Assembly: GCA_028280675.1 (NCBI GenBank) | Contig: JANQLI010000139.1 | Span: forward strand, 1 to 12,968 | Direction of reading: 5' to 3' | Source: Alphaproteobacteria bacterium | GTDB taxonomy: Bacteria; Pseudomonadota; Alphaproteobacteria; SMXP01 | DNA: 12,968 nt | In this document: one piece after another, positions 1 to 6,796 of the stretch | Numbering within the stretch: the stretch's first letter is position 1 | Layout of the letters: every line of letters begins with the position of its first letter | The notes under the pieces: model-generated | Seen by the model: the letters and a program-made list of their open reading frames with translations, nothing else | Database searches by the model: none | Told to the model about the DNA's origin: nothing | Position numbers and translations under genes: made by a program

Positions 1-205
1 AGCTTTCGCTATGGACGGAGCCACAAGCACTTTCAGCATTCGCTAATGAGGCGGGTGGCGTCAACATGACAGGATCGCTATCAAAGTGCCACTCTTTGAA
101 TCTGAGGGCGACGTTGCTTTTGACTTCTGTCTCATCGGCCAAAAGAGGCGCTGTGGTGCTCAGCATGATGATGCTCAGACAAAGTGCGGAGAGACGTTTT
201 TTCAT
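1..205 (-). CDS. N-terminal part of a secreted protein of unknown function (runs off left edge)
   Basis: The minus strand is open from an ATG at 205-203 to the window edge, giving 68 visible residues with no stop. The protein begins MKKRLSALCL and has a classical Sec signal peptide: a KKR n-region, a hydrophobic core to about residue 22, and a likely cleavage after PLLA before DET. The mature part is polar (for example FKEWHFDSDP) and holds one cysteine near residue 61. I do not recognise a family. A lipobox is not evident, because the only early cysteine (residue 9) does not sit in a proper [LVI]-[AST]-[GA]-C context. The Shine-Dalgarno is weak, so the start rests on the signal peptide. It is divergent from kdsA with about 110 bases between the starts, so the two may share a regulatory region. 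Product probably periplasmic; function unknown. Confidence 0.72.
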   Translation of the reverse strand, partial: MKKRLSALCLSIIMLSTTAPLLADETEVKSNVALRFKEWHFDSDPVMLTPPASLANAESACGSVHSES

Positions 206-314
206 AAGACCCAACTCATCATATTACCCAATAATGCCCTAATCCTTGCACGCTGGGGCGGGAGAGTGCAAAAGGGATTCGACAATCTGTTTACCTTATA
301 AGAAACTTTCTAGT

Positions 315-1148
315 ATGAAACCGAACTCTTTAGTACGTATTAATAACATTGAGATCGGAAACGATCTGCCGCTGACACTCATTGCTGGCCCATGCCAAAT
401 GGAGAGTGAAGCCCATGCGATGATGACGGCGGAGCGTTTAAAAGAGATGACCGACCGGCTTGGGATGGGGCTGATCTATAAATCGTCCTTCGACAAAGCG
501 AACCGGACAAGTGCCGACACGCCGCGTGGTTTGGGTCTCGACCAATGCTTGCCGATCTTTCAAAAGATCAAAAACGATCTGGGGCTTGCAACGCTGACCG
601 ATGTGCATACGGCGGAGCAATGTGTGGATGTCGCCAAGGCCGTGGATGTTTTGCAAATTCCCGCCTTTCTGTGCCGTCAAACGGACCTTGTTCTTGCCGC
701 GTCTGCAACAGGCGCAGTGGTGAACGTAAAAAAAGGGCAATTCCTTGCCCCCTGGGATATGAAAAATGTCGTGGCGAAAGTGCTCTCCGGCGGCAACCAA
801 AATGTGCTGCTGACCGAGCGCGGCGCCAGCTTTGGCTACAATACTTTGGTGAGCGATATGCGGGCGTTGCCTGAACTGGCCGCCACAGGCGCGCCCGTGG
901 TGTTTGACGCCACCCATTCCGTGCAACAACCAGGCGGCCAGGGCAGCACCAGCGGCGGCCAGCGGGAATTTGTGCCGGTTCTGGCCCGTGCCGCCGTGGC
1001 GGTGGGAGTCGCGGCGGTCTTTATGGAAACTCATGAAGATCCCGATAATGCCCCCTCAGATGGCCCGAATATGGTGCCTCTGGATGAGATGGAGGGGTTG
1101 CTTATCCATCTTCAGAAGATTGACCGGATCACTAAAGGTCTGGATTAG
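315..1148 (+). CDS. kdsA: 3-deoxy-8-phosphooctulonate synthase (Kdo-8-P synthase)
   Basis: Condenses phosphoenolpyruvate with arabinose-5-phosphate to Kdo-8-phosphate in the cytosol, the committed step to the Kdo sugar of lipopolysaccharide. The 277 residues match the usual family length. Visible motifs are AGPCQMES (24-31), KSSFDKANRTS (56-66), LTERGASFGYN (166-176), DATHSVQQPGG (198-208) and METHEDPDNAPSDG (237-250). Cys27, His201, Glu238 and Asp249 have the same spacing as the metal ligands of the Aquifex enzyme, so this looks like the metal-dependent class. The ATG at 315 is chosen because homology begins there; the frame is open upstream to a TTG at 246 but that stretch looks non-coding. 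No strong Shine-Dalgarno is visible. An inverted repeat TTGCAC...GTGCAA (246-271) lies upstream and could be an operator, though this is weak. The next gene is rpmF after 135 bases. Confidence 0.97.
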   Translation: MKPNSLVRINNIEIGNDLPLTLIAGPCQMESEAHAMMTAERLKEMTDRLGMGLIYKSSFDKANRTSADTPRGLGLDQCLPIFQKIKNDLGLATLTDVHTAEQCVDVAKAVDVLQIPAFLCRQTDLVLAASATGAVVNVKKGQFLAPWDMKNVVAKVLSGGNQNVLLTERGASFGYNTLVSDMRALPELAATGAPVVFDATHSVQQPGGQGSTSGGQREFVPVLARAAVAVGVAAVFMETHEDPDNAPSDGPNMVPLDEMEGLLIHLQKIDRITKGLD

Positions 1149-1181
1149 GTGAAAAAGGTCTGAAAAAGCCCCAAATCGGGC

Positions 1182-1210
1182 TTGTCACGGGGCGGCAAGT
1201 GCGTTACACC
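1182..1210 (+). promoter_or_regulatory. Possible sigma-70-type promoter for rpmF
   Basis: TTGTCA at 1182-1187 is followed after 17 bases by TACACC at 1205-1210, about 75 bases ahead of the rpmF start. The -35 match is good (5 of 6 to TTGACA) and the -10 match is poor. It is the best candidate in the 135-base gap between kdsA and rpmF. It rests on inspection only. Confidence 0.25.
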
Positions 1211-1283
1211 GCGCCTTTCGAACATTCCAGCGGGCGGCATTTGCCAGATTCCCGCAGAAATCTAAGGTTAAGAGGACCCGAAG

Positions 1284-1466
1284 ATGGCTGTCCCAAAGAG
1301 TAAGATCACCAAGTCCAAGCGCAATATGCGCCGGTCGCATGATAGTTTGAAAGCCAATGCCTTTATCGAGGATAAAGAAACCGGCGAATTGCACCGTCCC
1401 CATCATATCGATCTGAAAACCGGTATGTATCGTGGTCGTCAGGTGCTGGAACCGAAAGACGATTAA
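1284..1466 (+). CDS. rpmF: 50S ribosomal protein L32
   Basis: Small basic protein of the large ribosomal subunit, 60 residues. The N-terminus MAVPKSKITKSKRNMRRSHD is the typical L32 start, with an MAVPK opening followed by an RRS-type motif. The C-terminal half (HRPHHIDLKTGMYRGRQVL) fits the family's conserved H-x-IDLKTG-like segment. There are no cysteines, so this is the zinc-free form usual in alphaproteobacteria. The start is supported by AGAGGA at 1271-1276, seven bases before the ATG. The gene is followed by an intrinsic terminator, so it is probably transcribed on its own or with kdsA rather than with eno. Confidence 0.96.
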   Translation: MAVPKSKITKSKRNMRRSHDSLKANAFIEDKETGELHRPHHIDLKTGMYRGRQVLEPKDD

Positions 1467-1509
1467 GGCCGTTTGGCACAGCGTGAAAGCCTTCGCGCGT
1501 ATAGATTTC

Positions 1510-1549
1510 AAACCGGCGTTGAGGTTCCAATTCCCAGCGCCGGTTTTTT
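1510..1549 (+). terminator. Intrinsic terminator between rpmF and eno
   Basis: AAACCGGCG (1510-1518) pairs perfectly with CGCCGGTTT (1538-1546) around a 19-base loop, and the stem runs into a T tract of six bases (1544-1549). This is a strong Rho-independent terminator on the plus strand. It ends only 24 bases before the eno start codon, leaving almost no room for a separate eno promoter downstream of it. Confidence 0.85.
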
Positions 1550-1573
1550 CATTTCTAAGACGTAGGAAACATT

Positions 1574-2845
1574 ATGACCGCTATTGTTGAAGTTGTAGGC
1601 CGTGAAATTCTCGACAGCCGGGGTAATCCCACCGTTGAAGTGGATGTGATTTTGGAAGACGGTTCTGCAGGCCGTGCGGCTGTTCCCTCTGGCGCATCCA
1701 CCGGCGCGCATGAAGCGGTTGAGCTGCGCGATGGCGGCGCGCGTTATGGCGGCAAGGGCGTTGAGAAAGCGGTTGAAGCTGTTAATGGCGAAATCTTCGA
1801 AGCGATCACCGGTCTCGAAGCGGAAGAACAAGTTTATATCGATCATGCGATGATTGAACTCGACGGTACGGAGAACAAATCCCGCCTTGGCGCCAATGCG
1901 ATTTTGGGCGTGTCTCTCGCGGTTGCGCATGCGGCTGCCGAAGCATCCGATCTTCCTCTTTACCGTTATGTGGGCGGTTCGAATGCGCGCATTCTTCCTG
2001 TGCCGATGATGAATATCGTTAATGGCGGGGAACACGCGGATAACCCGATTGATGTGCAAGAGTTCATGATCATGCCGGTATCTGCCGGATCGATTCGCGA
2101 TGCAGTGCGTATGGGCGCGGAAATCTTCCATACCCTCAAAAAAGGTCTGCAGGCGGAAGGGCACAACACCAATGTCGGTGATGAAGGCGGGTTTGCACCG
2201 AATCTTGCCTCTTCAGATGCAGCTTTAGCTTATATTATGAAAGCCATTGAAAATGCTGGCTATAAGCCGGGTGAAGATATTTATATTGCGCTCGATGCGG
2301 CATCAACAGAATTTTATGAAAACGGCGTTTACAATCTCAAAGGCGAGGGTAAGCAACTCGATGCTGGCGGCATGGTTGACTACTACCTCGATCTTTGTAG
2401 CCGTTATCCGATCATCTCCATTGAAGACGGCATGGCCGAAGACGATTGGGATGGCTGGAAAGCGCTTACCGATAAGCTTGGCAGCAAAGTCCAATTGGTG
2501 GGTGATGATCTTTTCGTCACCAATAAAAAGCGTCTTGCGATGGGCATCGATAAAGGTGCCGCCAATTCGATCCTGGTGAAGGTGAATCAAATCGGCTCAC
2601 TGACGGAGACACTGGAATCGGTCGAGATGGCGCACAAAGCCTCCATGACCGCTGTTATGTCGCACCGCTCGGGCGAAACGGAAGACAGCACCATTGCTGA
2701 TCTGGCGGTTGCCACTAATTGCGGTCAGATCAAAACCGGCTCACTGGCGCGCTCAGACCGCCTCGCGAAATACAATCAGCTTATCCGTATTGAAGAAGGC
2801 CTCGGCCCCATGGCGGAGTATGCGGGTCGCTCTATTCTAAAATAA
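1574..2845 (+). CDS. eno: Enolase (phosphopyruvate hydratase)
   Basis: Converts 2-phosphoglycerate to phosphoenolpyruvate in glycolysis and gluconeogenesis; cytosolic and Mg-dependent. At 423 residues it has normal bacterial length. All hallmark segments are present: SRGNPTVEVDV (15-25), VGDEGGFAPN with Glu204, the metal-binding Asp241 (LDAAS), Glu284 (SIEDGMAEDDW) and Asp311 (VGDDLFVTN), the catalytic Lys336 (ILVKVNQIG), SHRSGETEDS (363-372) and Lys387 (IKTGS). The ATG is supported by TAGGA at 1563-1567. The gene starts just behind the rpmF terminator. Its product phosphoenolpyruvate is also the co-substrate of KdsA, encoded upstream, and its pathway feeds the pyruvate dehydrogenase genes downstream. 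The next gene begins 54 bases after the stop (or 21 if the GTG start is used). Confidence 0.98.
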   Translation: MTAIVEVVGREILDSRGNPTVEVDVILEDGSAGRAAVPSGASTGAHEAVELRDGGARYGGKGVEKAVEAVNGEIFEAITGLEAEEQVYIDHAMIELDGTENKSRLGANAILGVSLAVAHAAAEASDLPLYRYVGGSNARILPVPMMNIVNGGEHADNPIDVQEFMIMPVSAGSIRDAVRMGAEIFHTLKKGLQAEGHNTNVGDEGGFAPNLASSDAALAYIMKAIENAGYKPGEDIYIALDAASTEFYENGVYNLKGEGKQLDAGGMVDYYLDLCSRYPIISIEDGMAEDDWDGWKALTDKLGSKVQLVGDDLFVTNKKRLAMGIDKGAANSILVKVNQIGSLTETLESVEMAHKASMTAVMSHRSGETEDSTIADLAVATNCGQIKTGSLARSDRLAKYNQLIRIEEGLGPMAEYAGRSILK

Positions 2846-2899
2846 ACGCCCGCGAAATGTGATCTTGTGTCGCATCCGATCCCGTTTATACTTCAACGT

Positions 2900-3622
2900 A
2901 TGACCTCAATATCCGCATACCCCAAGTCCACACCGCATGGACCGGTGGAGGAGATTTTCACAGATATTTTCTGGGTGCACGGCAGCATCAATATGGGGCG
3001 TGGAGCGAAGTTCAATCGCAATATGGTGATTGTCCGTGAGGGGACCGATCTCACCTTGATCAACGCTGTCCGGCTCGACGATGATCAACCTATTCAGGAT
3101 CTCGGCACGGTTAAACATGTGGTGCGGCTTGGCTGTTTTCACGGTCTGGATGACCCCTATTATGTTGATACCTATGGCGCAGACTTTTGGGCATTCGATA
3201 ACCAGCATCCCTCTTACAAGGACAAACCAAAACCGAAATATGTCATGGGCGAGAACATGCCTGCGCCGTTTTCGTATGGCGAGGTTTTTCAATTTCACGA
3301 TACGAAGTGGAGTGAGGGGGCCTTACTTGTCAAACGCCATGGCGGTGTTCTGATCACATGCGACGCCATACAGCACCATAAAGAGTGGTCCCGCGCCTCT
3401 ATGATGACACGGATCATGTTACCGTTTCTTGGCTTCACAAAAACGACACTTATTGGTCCCCTTTGGCTCAAAGCCATGACAAAGGAAGGCGGTTCACTCA
3501 AAGCTGATTTTGAACGTCTTCTCACCCTCGATTTCGAACATGGTGTCGGCGCTCATGGCCAAGTGACGTACCACACCGCGCGCCGCGAAGTCGAACAAGC
3601 CGTCGCAAACGCCTTTTCTTAA
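2900..3622 (+). CDS. Metallo-beta-lactamase-like protein (DUF4336-like), function unknown
   Basis: A 240-residue soluble protein with no signal peptide or membrane segment. The order of elements resembles the MBL-fold proteins grouped as DUF4336: a start like EIFTDIFWVHGSI (18-30), a strand pair VIVREGTDLTLINAVRL (43-59), a segment ending LGTVKHVVRLGCFHGLDD (68-85), and a central GGVLITCDAIQHH (148-160) placed where MBL proteins have their metal-site Asp. The canonical HxHxDH metal motif is absent; HGLDD stands in its place. Its chemistry is therefore unknown. The start is uncertain: a GTG at 2867 in the same frame would add 11 residues, and neither start has a clear Shine-Dalgarno. It lies between eno and ftsB on the same strand. 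The family assignment is from pattern memory, not a search. Confidence 0.75.
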   Translation: MTSISAYPKSTPHGPVEEIFTDIFWVHGSINMGRGAKFNRNMVIVREGTDLTLINAVRLDDDQPIQDLGTVKHVVRLGCFHGLDDPYYVDTYGADFWAFDNQHPSYKDKPKPKYVMGENMPAPFSYGEVFQFHDTKWSEGALLVKRHGGVLITCDAIQHHKEWSRASMMTRIMLPFLGFTKTTLIGPLWLKAMTKEGGSLKADFERLLTLDFEHGVGAHGQVTYHTARREVEQAVANAFS

Positions 3623-3689
3623 CCGCTTGTTAACTCTCTCTGCGCTCAATAAGACTTCAATGACTCTCTTATGCTTTGAGCCGTAATCA

Positions 3690-3995
3690 ATGAATTTTAA
3701 AGATAAAATTGTTGCTTCGATCGTGCCGCTCGCATGTGCCGGATTCATGTTCTACATGGGTTATCAAGGTCTTTATGGCAATCGCGGTTTGGTCAACCTT
3801 TTTGAGCTGAATGAAGATATTGAGCGTCTCGAATATCAGCTTGCCAAGAAAGAACAGGAGAGGGACCTCTTGGAGATTCGCACCCGCCTTTTGCGCCCAG
3901 AAAGCCTCGATCTGGATCTTCTGGAAGAACGATCCCGGGCCATGCTTGGCTATGCCCATGCGCAGGACGTGGTAATTTTCGATTCCAAGGAATAG
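3690..3995 (+). CDS. ftsB: Septum formation initiator, FtsB/DivIC family
   Basis: Bitopic inner-membrane divisome protein that, in the family, forms the FtsQ-FtsB-FtsL complex and helps activate septal peptidoglycan synthesis. The 101 residues show a short cytoplasmic start (MNFKDK), one membrane segment at about 7-27, a YGNRGL turn, and then a charged heptad-like coiled coil at about 38-67 (NEDIERLEYQLAKKEQERDL). The C-terminal part, with RPESLDLDLLEERSRAMLGY (69-88), is typical of alphaproteobacterial members. Its position between eno and pdhA is also the usual one in this class. The Shine-Dalgarno is weak; the ATG at 3690 places the membrane segment correctly. A 183-base gap separates it from pdhA. 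Confidence 0.92.
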   Translation: MNFKDKIVASIVPLACAGFMFYMGYQGLYGNRGLVNLFELNEDIERLEYQLAKKEQERDLLEIRTRLLRPESLDLDLLEERSRAMLGYAHAQDVVIFDSKE

Positions 3996-4178
3996 TGCGC
4001 CGGGTAATTTTCTGAGGCAAAAAGCACCTGTTCAATAGGGATTTGTCTTTTTTCGTATTCCTGTCATCACGGTTGAATAAATCAATGAATTCAGGACTTA
4101 AATACCCTATAGAGTGCTGGATGATAACGAAAAGTGACCGCCTTTGGGGAGGGGCGCAACCACAGAAGCGGATGACAC

Positions 4179-5201
4179 ATGGCCAGTAAAAAAGCCACCA
4201 CGAGCAAGGCGAACGGATCGACGCCAAAGTCAAAAAAGCTCAAAGCCTCTCGCGAGGATCTCCTTCACTATTACACCGATATGCTTCTTATCCGCCGCTT
4301 TGAAGAAAAAGCGGGACAGCTCTATGGTATGGGGCTGATCGGTGGCTTTTGCCATCTTTATATTGGTCAGGAAGCCGTGGTCGTGGGGATGCAGGCCGCC
4401 CTCGAAGACGGCGACCAAGTGATCACCTCTTATCGCGATCACGGTCACATGCTGGCCTGCGGCATGGAAGCGCGCGGTGTGATGGCGGAGCTGACCGGAC
4501 GCATCGGCGGCTATTCCAAAGGCAAGGGCGGCTCAATGCATATGTTTAGCGCTGAGAAAAATTTCTATGGTGGACATGGCATTGTCGGGGCGCAAGTGCC
4601 GATTGGAACAGGCCTCGCCTTTTCAAATAAATATAAAGGCACGGATCGTGTTTGCGTCACCTACTTTGGCGACGGCGCGGCGAACCAAGGTCAAGTTTAT
4701 GAAAGTTTCAATATGGCAGAGCTGTGGTCTCTGCCTGTGATTTATGTGATCGAGAATAATCAATATGCGATGGGCACCAGCGTTAAACGCTCATCGTCGG
4801 AAACTCATCTCTACAAGCGTGGCGCTAGCTTCCGTATTCCAGGTGAAGAAGTCGATGGCATGGATGTACTGGCCGTCAAAGCCGCCGGTGAAAAAGCGGT
4901 GAAGTGGTGCCGCGCAGGCAAAGGGCCATACTTACTCGAACTTAAAACATATCGTTATCGCGGGCATTCCATGTCCGACCCCGCGAAATACCGCTCGCGC
5001 GAGGAAGTGCAAGATGTGCGCGAACATCAAGATCCCATCAATAATCTGAAAGAGCTTATCCTTGATCATAAAGTGGCAAGCGAAAACGATTTGAAAGAGC
5101 TTGAGAAAAATGTGCGCGCCATCGTCAATGACTCGGCCGAGTTTGCCCAATCCAGTCCTGAGCCGGATCCGTCCGAACTCTATACGGATGTGCTGGTGTA
5201 G
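4179..5201 (+). CDS. pdhA: Pyruvate dehydrogenase E1 component, alpha subunit
   Basis: With PdhB it forms the thiamine-diphosphate E1 that decarboxylates pyruvate and passes the acetyl group to a lipoyl arm. The 340 residues begin with a lysine/serine-rich tail (1-25). Then come GGFCHLYIGQEA (55-66), SYRDHGH (84-90), the thiamine-diphosphate motif running from GDG (164-166) to NN (193-194), and the loop YRYRGHSMSDPAKYRS (258-273) that contacts the cofactor and, in mitochondria, is phosphorylated. This is the two-subunit E1 type, not the single-chain AceE type. The 183 bases upstream are AT-rich. TTGAAT (4073-4078) and TTAAAT (4098-4103), 19 bases apart, are a weak promoter candidate for the pdh cluster. 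The stop codon overlaps the Shine-Dalgarno of pdhB, so the two are probably coupled. Confidence 0.97.
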   Translation: MASKKATTSKANGSTPKSKKLKASREDLLHYYTDMLLIRRFEEKAGQLYGMGLIGGFCHLYIGQEAVVVGMQAALEDGDQVITSYRDHGHMLACGMEARGVMAELTGRIGGYSKGKGGSMHMFSAEKNFYGGHGIVGAQVPIGTGLAFSNKYKGTDRVCVTYFGDGAANQGQVYESFNMAELWSLPVIYVIENNQYAMGTSVKRSSSETHLYKRGASFRIPGEEVDGMDVLAVKAAGEKAVKWCRAGKGPYLLELKTYRYRGHSMSDPAKYRSREEVQDVREHQDPINNLKELILDHKVASENDLKELEKNVRAIVNDSAEFAQSSPEPDPSELYTDVLV

Positions 5202-5213
5202 GAGGGCAATGCC

Positions 5214-6614
5214 ATGTCAACAGAAATTCTTATGCCAGCGCTCTCCCCAACCATGGAAGAAGGCACCCTTGCGAAGTGGCTTGTCAAAGAAGGGGATAGC
5301 GTGGCCTCGGGCGATGTGATTGCGGAAATCGAAACCGATAAAGCGACGATGGAAGTTGAAGCGGTTGACGAAGGCGTGATTGGCAAGATCCTTGTTGCAG
5401 CCGGGACGGAAGGTGTGAAAGTCAATGTGCCAATCGCCGTCATCTTGGAAGATGGAGAAGATGCAAGTGCCGTAAATAACGACAGCGCATCCGTCGAGAC
5501 GCCACCTGCGGCGGCTCCGCAGGCTAACGTCCAAAACGATCCCCGTCATGCTAAGGAGGCCGCGCCAGCGGCTGTCCCGAAGTATGAACCTTCCTTCTTA
5601 GTCGATCCCGACATTCCTCCAGGCACAGAATTTAAATCCATCACGGTGCGTGAAGCGTTGAATGAAGCCATGATGGAAGAAATGCGCCGCGATGAAACAG
5701 TCTTCCTCATGGGGGAAGAGGTCGCCCAATATCAAGGGGCGTATAAAGTCAGCCAAGGTTTGCTTGATGAATTTGGCGAACACCGCGTCATTGACACGCC
5801 GATCACCGAACATGGATTTACTGGTCTCGCCGTCGGGGCTGCCTTTGGCGGCTTGAAGCCTGTCGTTGAATTTATGACCTTTAACTTTGCGATGCAGGCG
5901 ATTGACCAGATCATCAATAGTGCGGCGAAAACGCGCTATATGTCTGGCGGTCAAATGAGTGCGCCGATGGTGTTCCGTGGTCCGAATGGGGCTGCGGCGC
6001 GCGTCGCCGCACAGCATAGTCAATGCTTCGGGGCATGGTATGCGCATGTGCCCGGTCTGAAAGTGATTTCACCTTATAGCGCTGCTGATGCAAAAGGGCT
6101 TTTGAAAGCGGCGATCCGTGATCCGAACCCGGTGATCTTTCTTGAAAACGAAATTCTCTACGGGCAGCGTTTCGATGTGCCTGTTTTAGACGATTATGTC
6201 TTGCCCATTGGCAAAGCAAGACTCGTGCGTAAGGGAACTGATGTGACCATCTCGGCGCATAGCCGCGGGGTTGAATGGGCTCTTGAGGCGGCTGAGCAGT
6301 TAGCTGGGGAAGGTATTGACGCCGAAGTTGTGGACCTCCGGACTCTCCGTCCGCTCGATAGCGAGACGGTGGTGCAATCAGTAATGAAGACAAACCGTCT
6401 CGTCACCGTTGAAGAAGGATGGGGCCAGCATGGCATTGGCGCAGAAATCGCCACGCGCGTTATGGCTAAGGCCTTTGACTATCTCGATGCGCCTGTCGCT
6501 CGCGTGCATCAAGAAGACGTGCCATTGCCTTACGCCGCCAATCTCGAAGCATTGAGCTTGCCAAATGCGGAAAAGGTCGTCACCGCTGTGAAACAGGTGT
6601 GTTATGCCGATTGA
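5214..6614 (+). CDS. pdhB: Pyruvate dehydrogenase E1 component, beta subunit with N-terminal lipoyl domain
   Basis: Partner of PdhA in pyruvate decarboxylation. The 466 residues exceed a plain E1-beta because a lipoyl domain precedes it. Residues 1-80 form that domain, with the lipoylated Lys43 in ETDKATMEVEA. Residues 81-138 are an Ala/Pro-rich linker. From about 140 (FKSITVREALNEAMMEEMRR) comes the transketolase-like domain, with FLMGEEVAQYQGAYKVS (164-180), RVIDTPITEHGFTG (191-204) and the C-terminal half from about 330 to the end. A lipoyl-carrying E1-beta is known from alphaproteobacteria such as rhizobia and Zymomonas. The start is well supported by AGGAGGG at 5200-5206, overlapping the pdhA stop. 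No terminator follows; a 182-base gap leads to pdhC. Confidence 0.97.
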   Translation: MSTEILMPALSPTMEEGTLAKWLVKEGDSVASGDVIAEIETDKATMEVEAVDEGVIGKILVAAGTEGVKVNVPIAVILEDGEDASAVNNDSASVETPPAAAPQANVQNDPRHAKEAAPAAVPKYEPSFLVDPDIPPGTEFKSITVREALNEAMMEEMRRDETVFLMGEEVAQYQGAYKVSQGLLDEFGEHRVIDTPITEHGFTGLAVGAAFGGLKPVVEFMTFNFAMQAIDQIINSAAKTRYMSGGQMSAPMVFRGPNGAAARVAAQHSQCFGAWYAHVPGLKVISPYSAADAKGLLKAAIRDPNPVIFLENEILYGQRFDVPVLDDYVLPIGKARLVRKGTDVTISAHSRGVEWALEAAEQLAGEGIDAEVVDLRTLRPLDSETVVQSVMKTNRLVTVEEGWGQHGIGAEIATRVMAKAFDYLDAPVARVHQEDVPLPYAANLEALSLPNAEKVVTAVKQVCYAD

Positions 6615-6725
6615 GTCGTTTCGCGCAATGGGATGCCGAGAACGCCTAAAGATCTGGTATATATAGCCAATATGATTCCTTTTGCCGCATGAATATGCTG
6701 CAAACACAGAATTTAAAACACAATT

Positions 6726-6755
6726 TTGATAGGATCTTTCGAGACTTCTTATGCG
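6726..6755 (+). promoter_or_regulatory. Possible internal promoter ahead of pdhC
   Basis: The 182-base gap between pdhB and pdhC is AT-rich compared with both genes. TTGATA (6726-6731) and TATGCG (6750-6755) are 18 bases apart and lie about 40 bases before the pdhC start. The -35 match is good and the -10 match is only partial. It is offered as a candidate for separate transcription of pdhC (and perhaps lpd). Confidence 0.25.
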
Positions 6756-6796
6756 ATGTTCATCCCATATCTGAAGGACGATTAAGGGACAAACCC

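Noticed and set aside
86..301. A 71-codon plus-strand frame ahead of kdsA
   Set aside because: It overlaps the minus-strand signal-peptide gene, has shadow composition and no ribosome binding site or family match.
438..1034. A 198-codon minus-strand frame within kdsA
   Set aside because: It is antisense to kdsA, with high His/Arg/Gly content and no family resemblance.
1163..1183. Terminator-like hairpin AAGCCC/GGGCTT after kdsA
   Set aside because: The T tract is on the minus-strand side only, where no gene ends. On the plus strand no T run follows, so it is not a good kdsA terminator.
1508..2164. A 218-codon minus-strand frame across the start of eno
   Set aside because: It is antisense to enolase, of shadow composition and starts inside a coding region without a ribosome binding site.
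6689..6796. N-terminal extension of PdhC from the upstream ATG
   Set aside because: It does not resemble E2 sequence, has no ribosome binding site, and the ATG at 6797 has AAGGGA at the right distance and matches the normal lipoyl-domain start.
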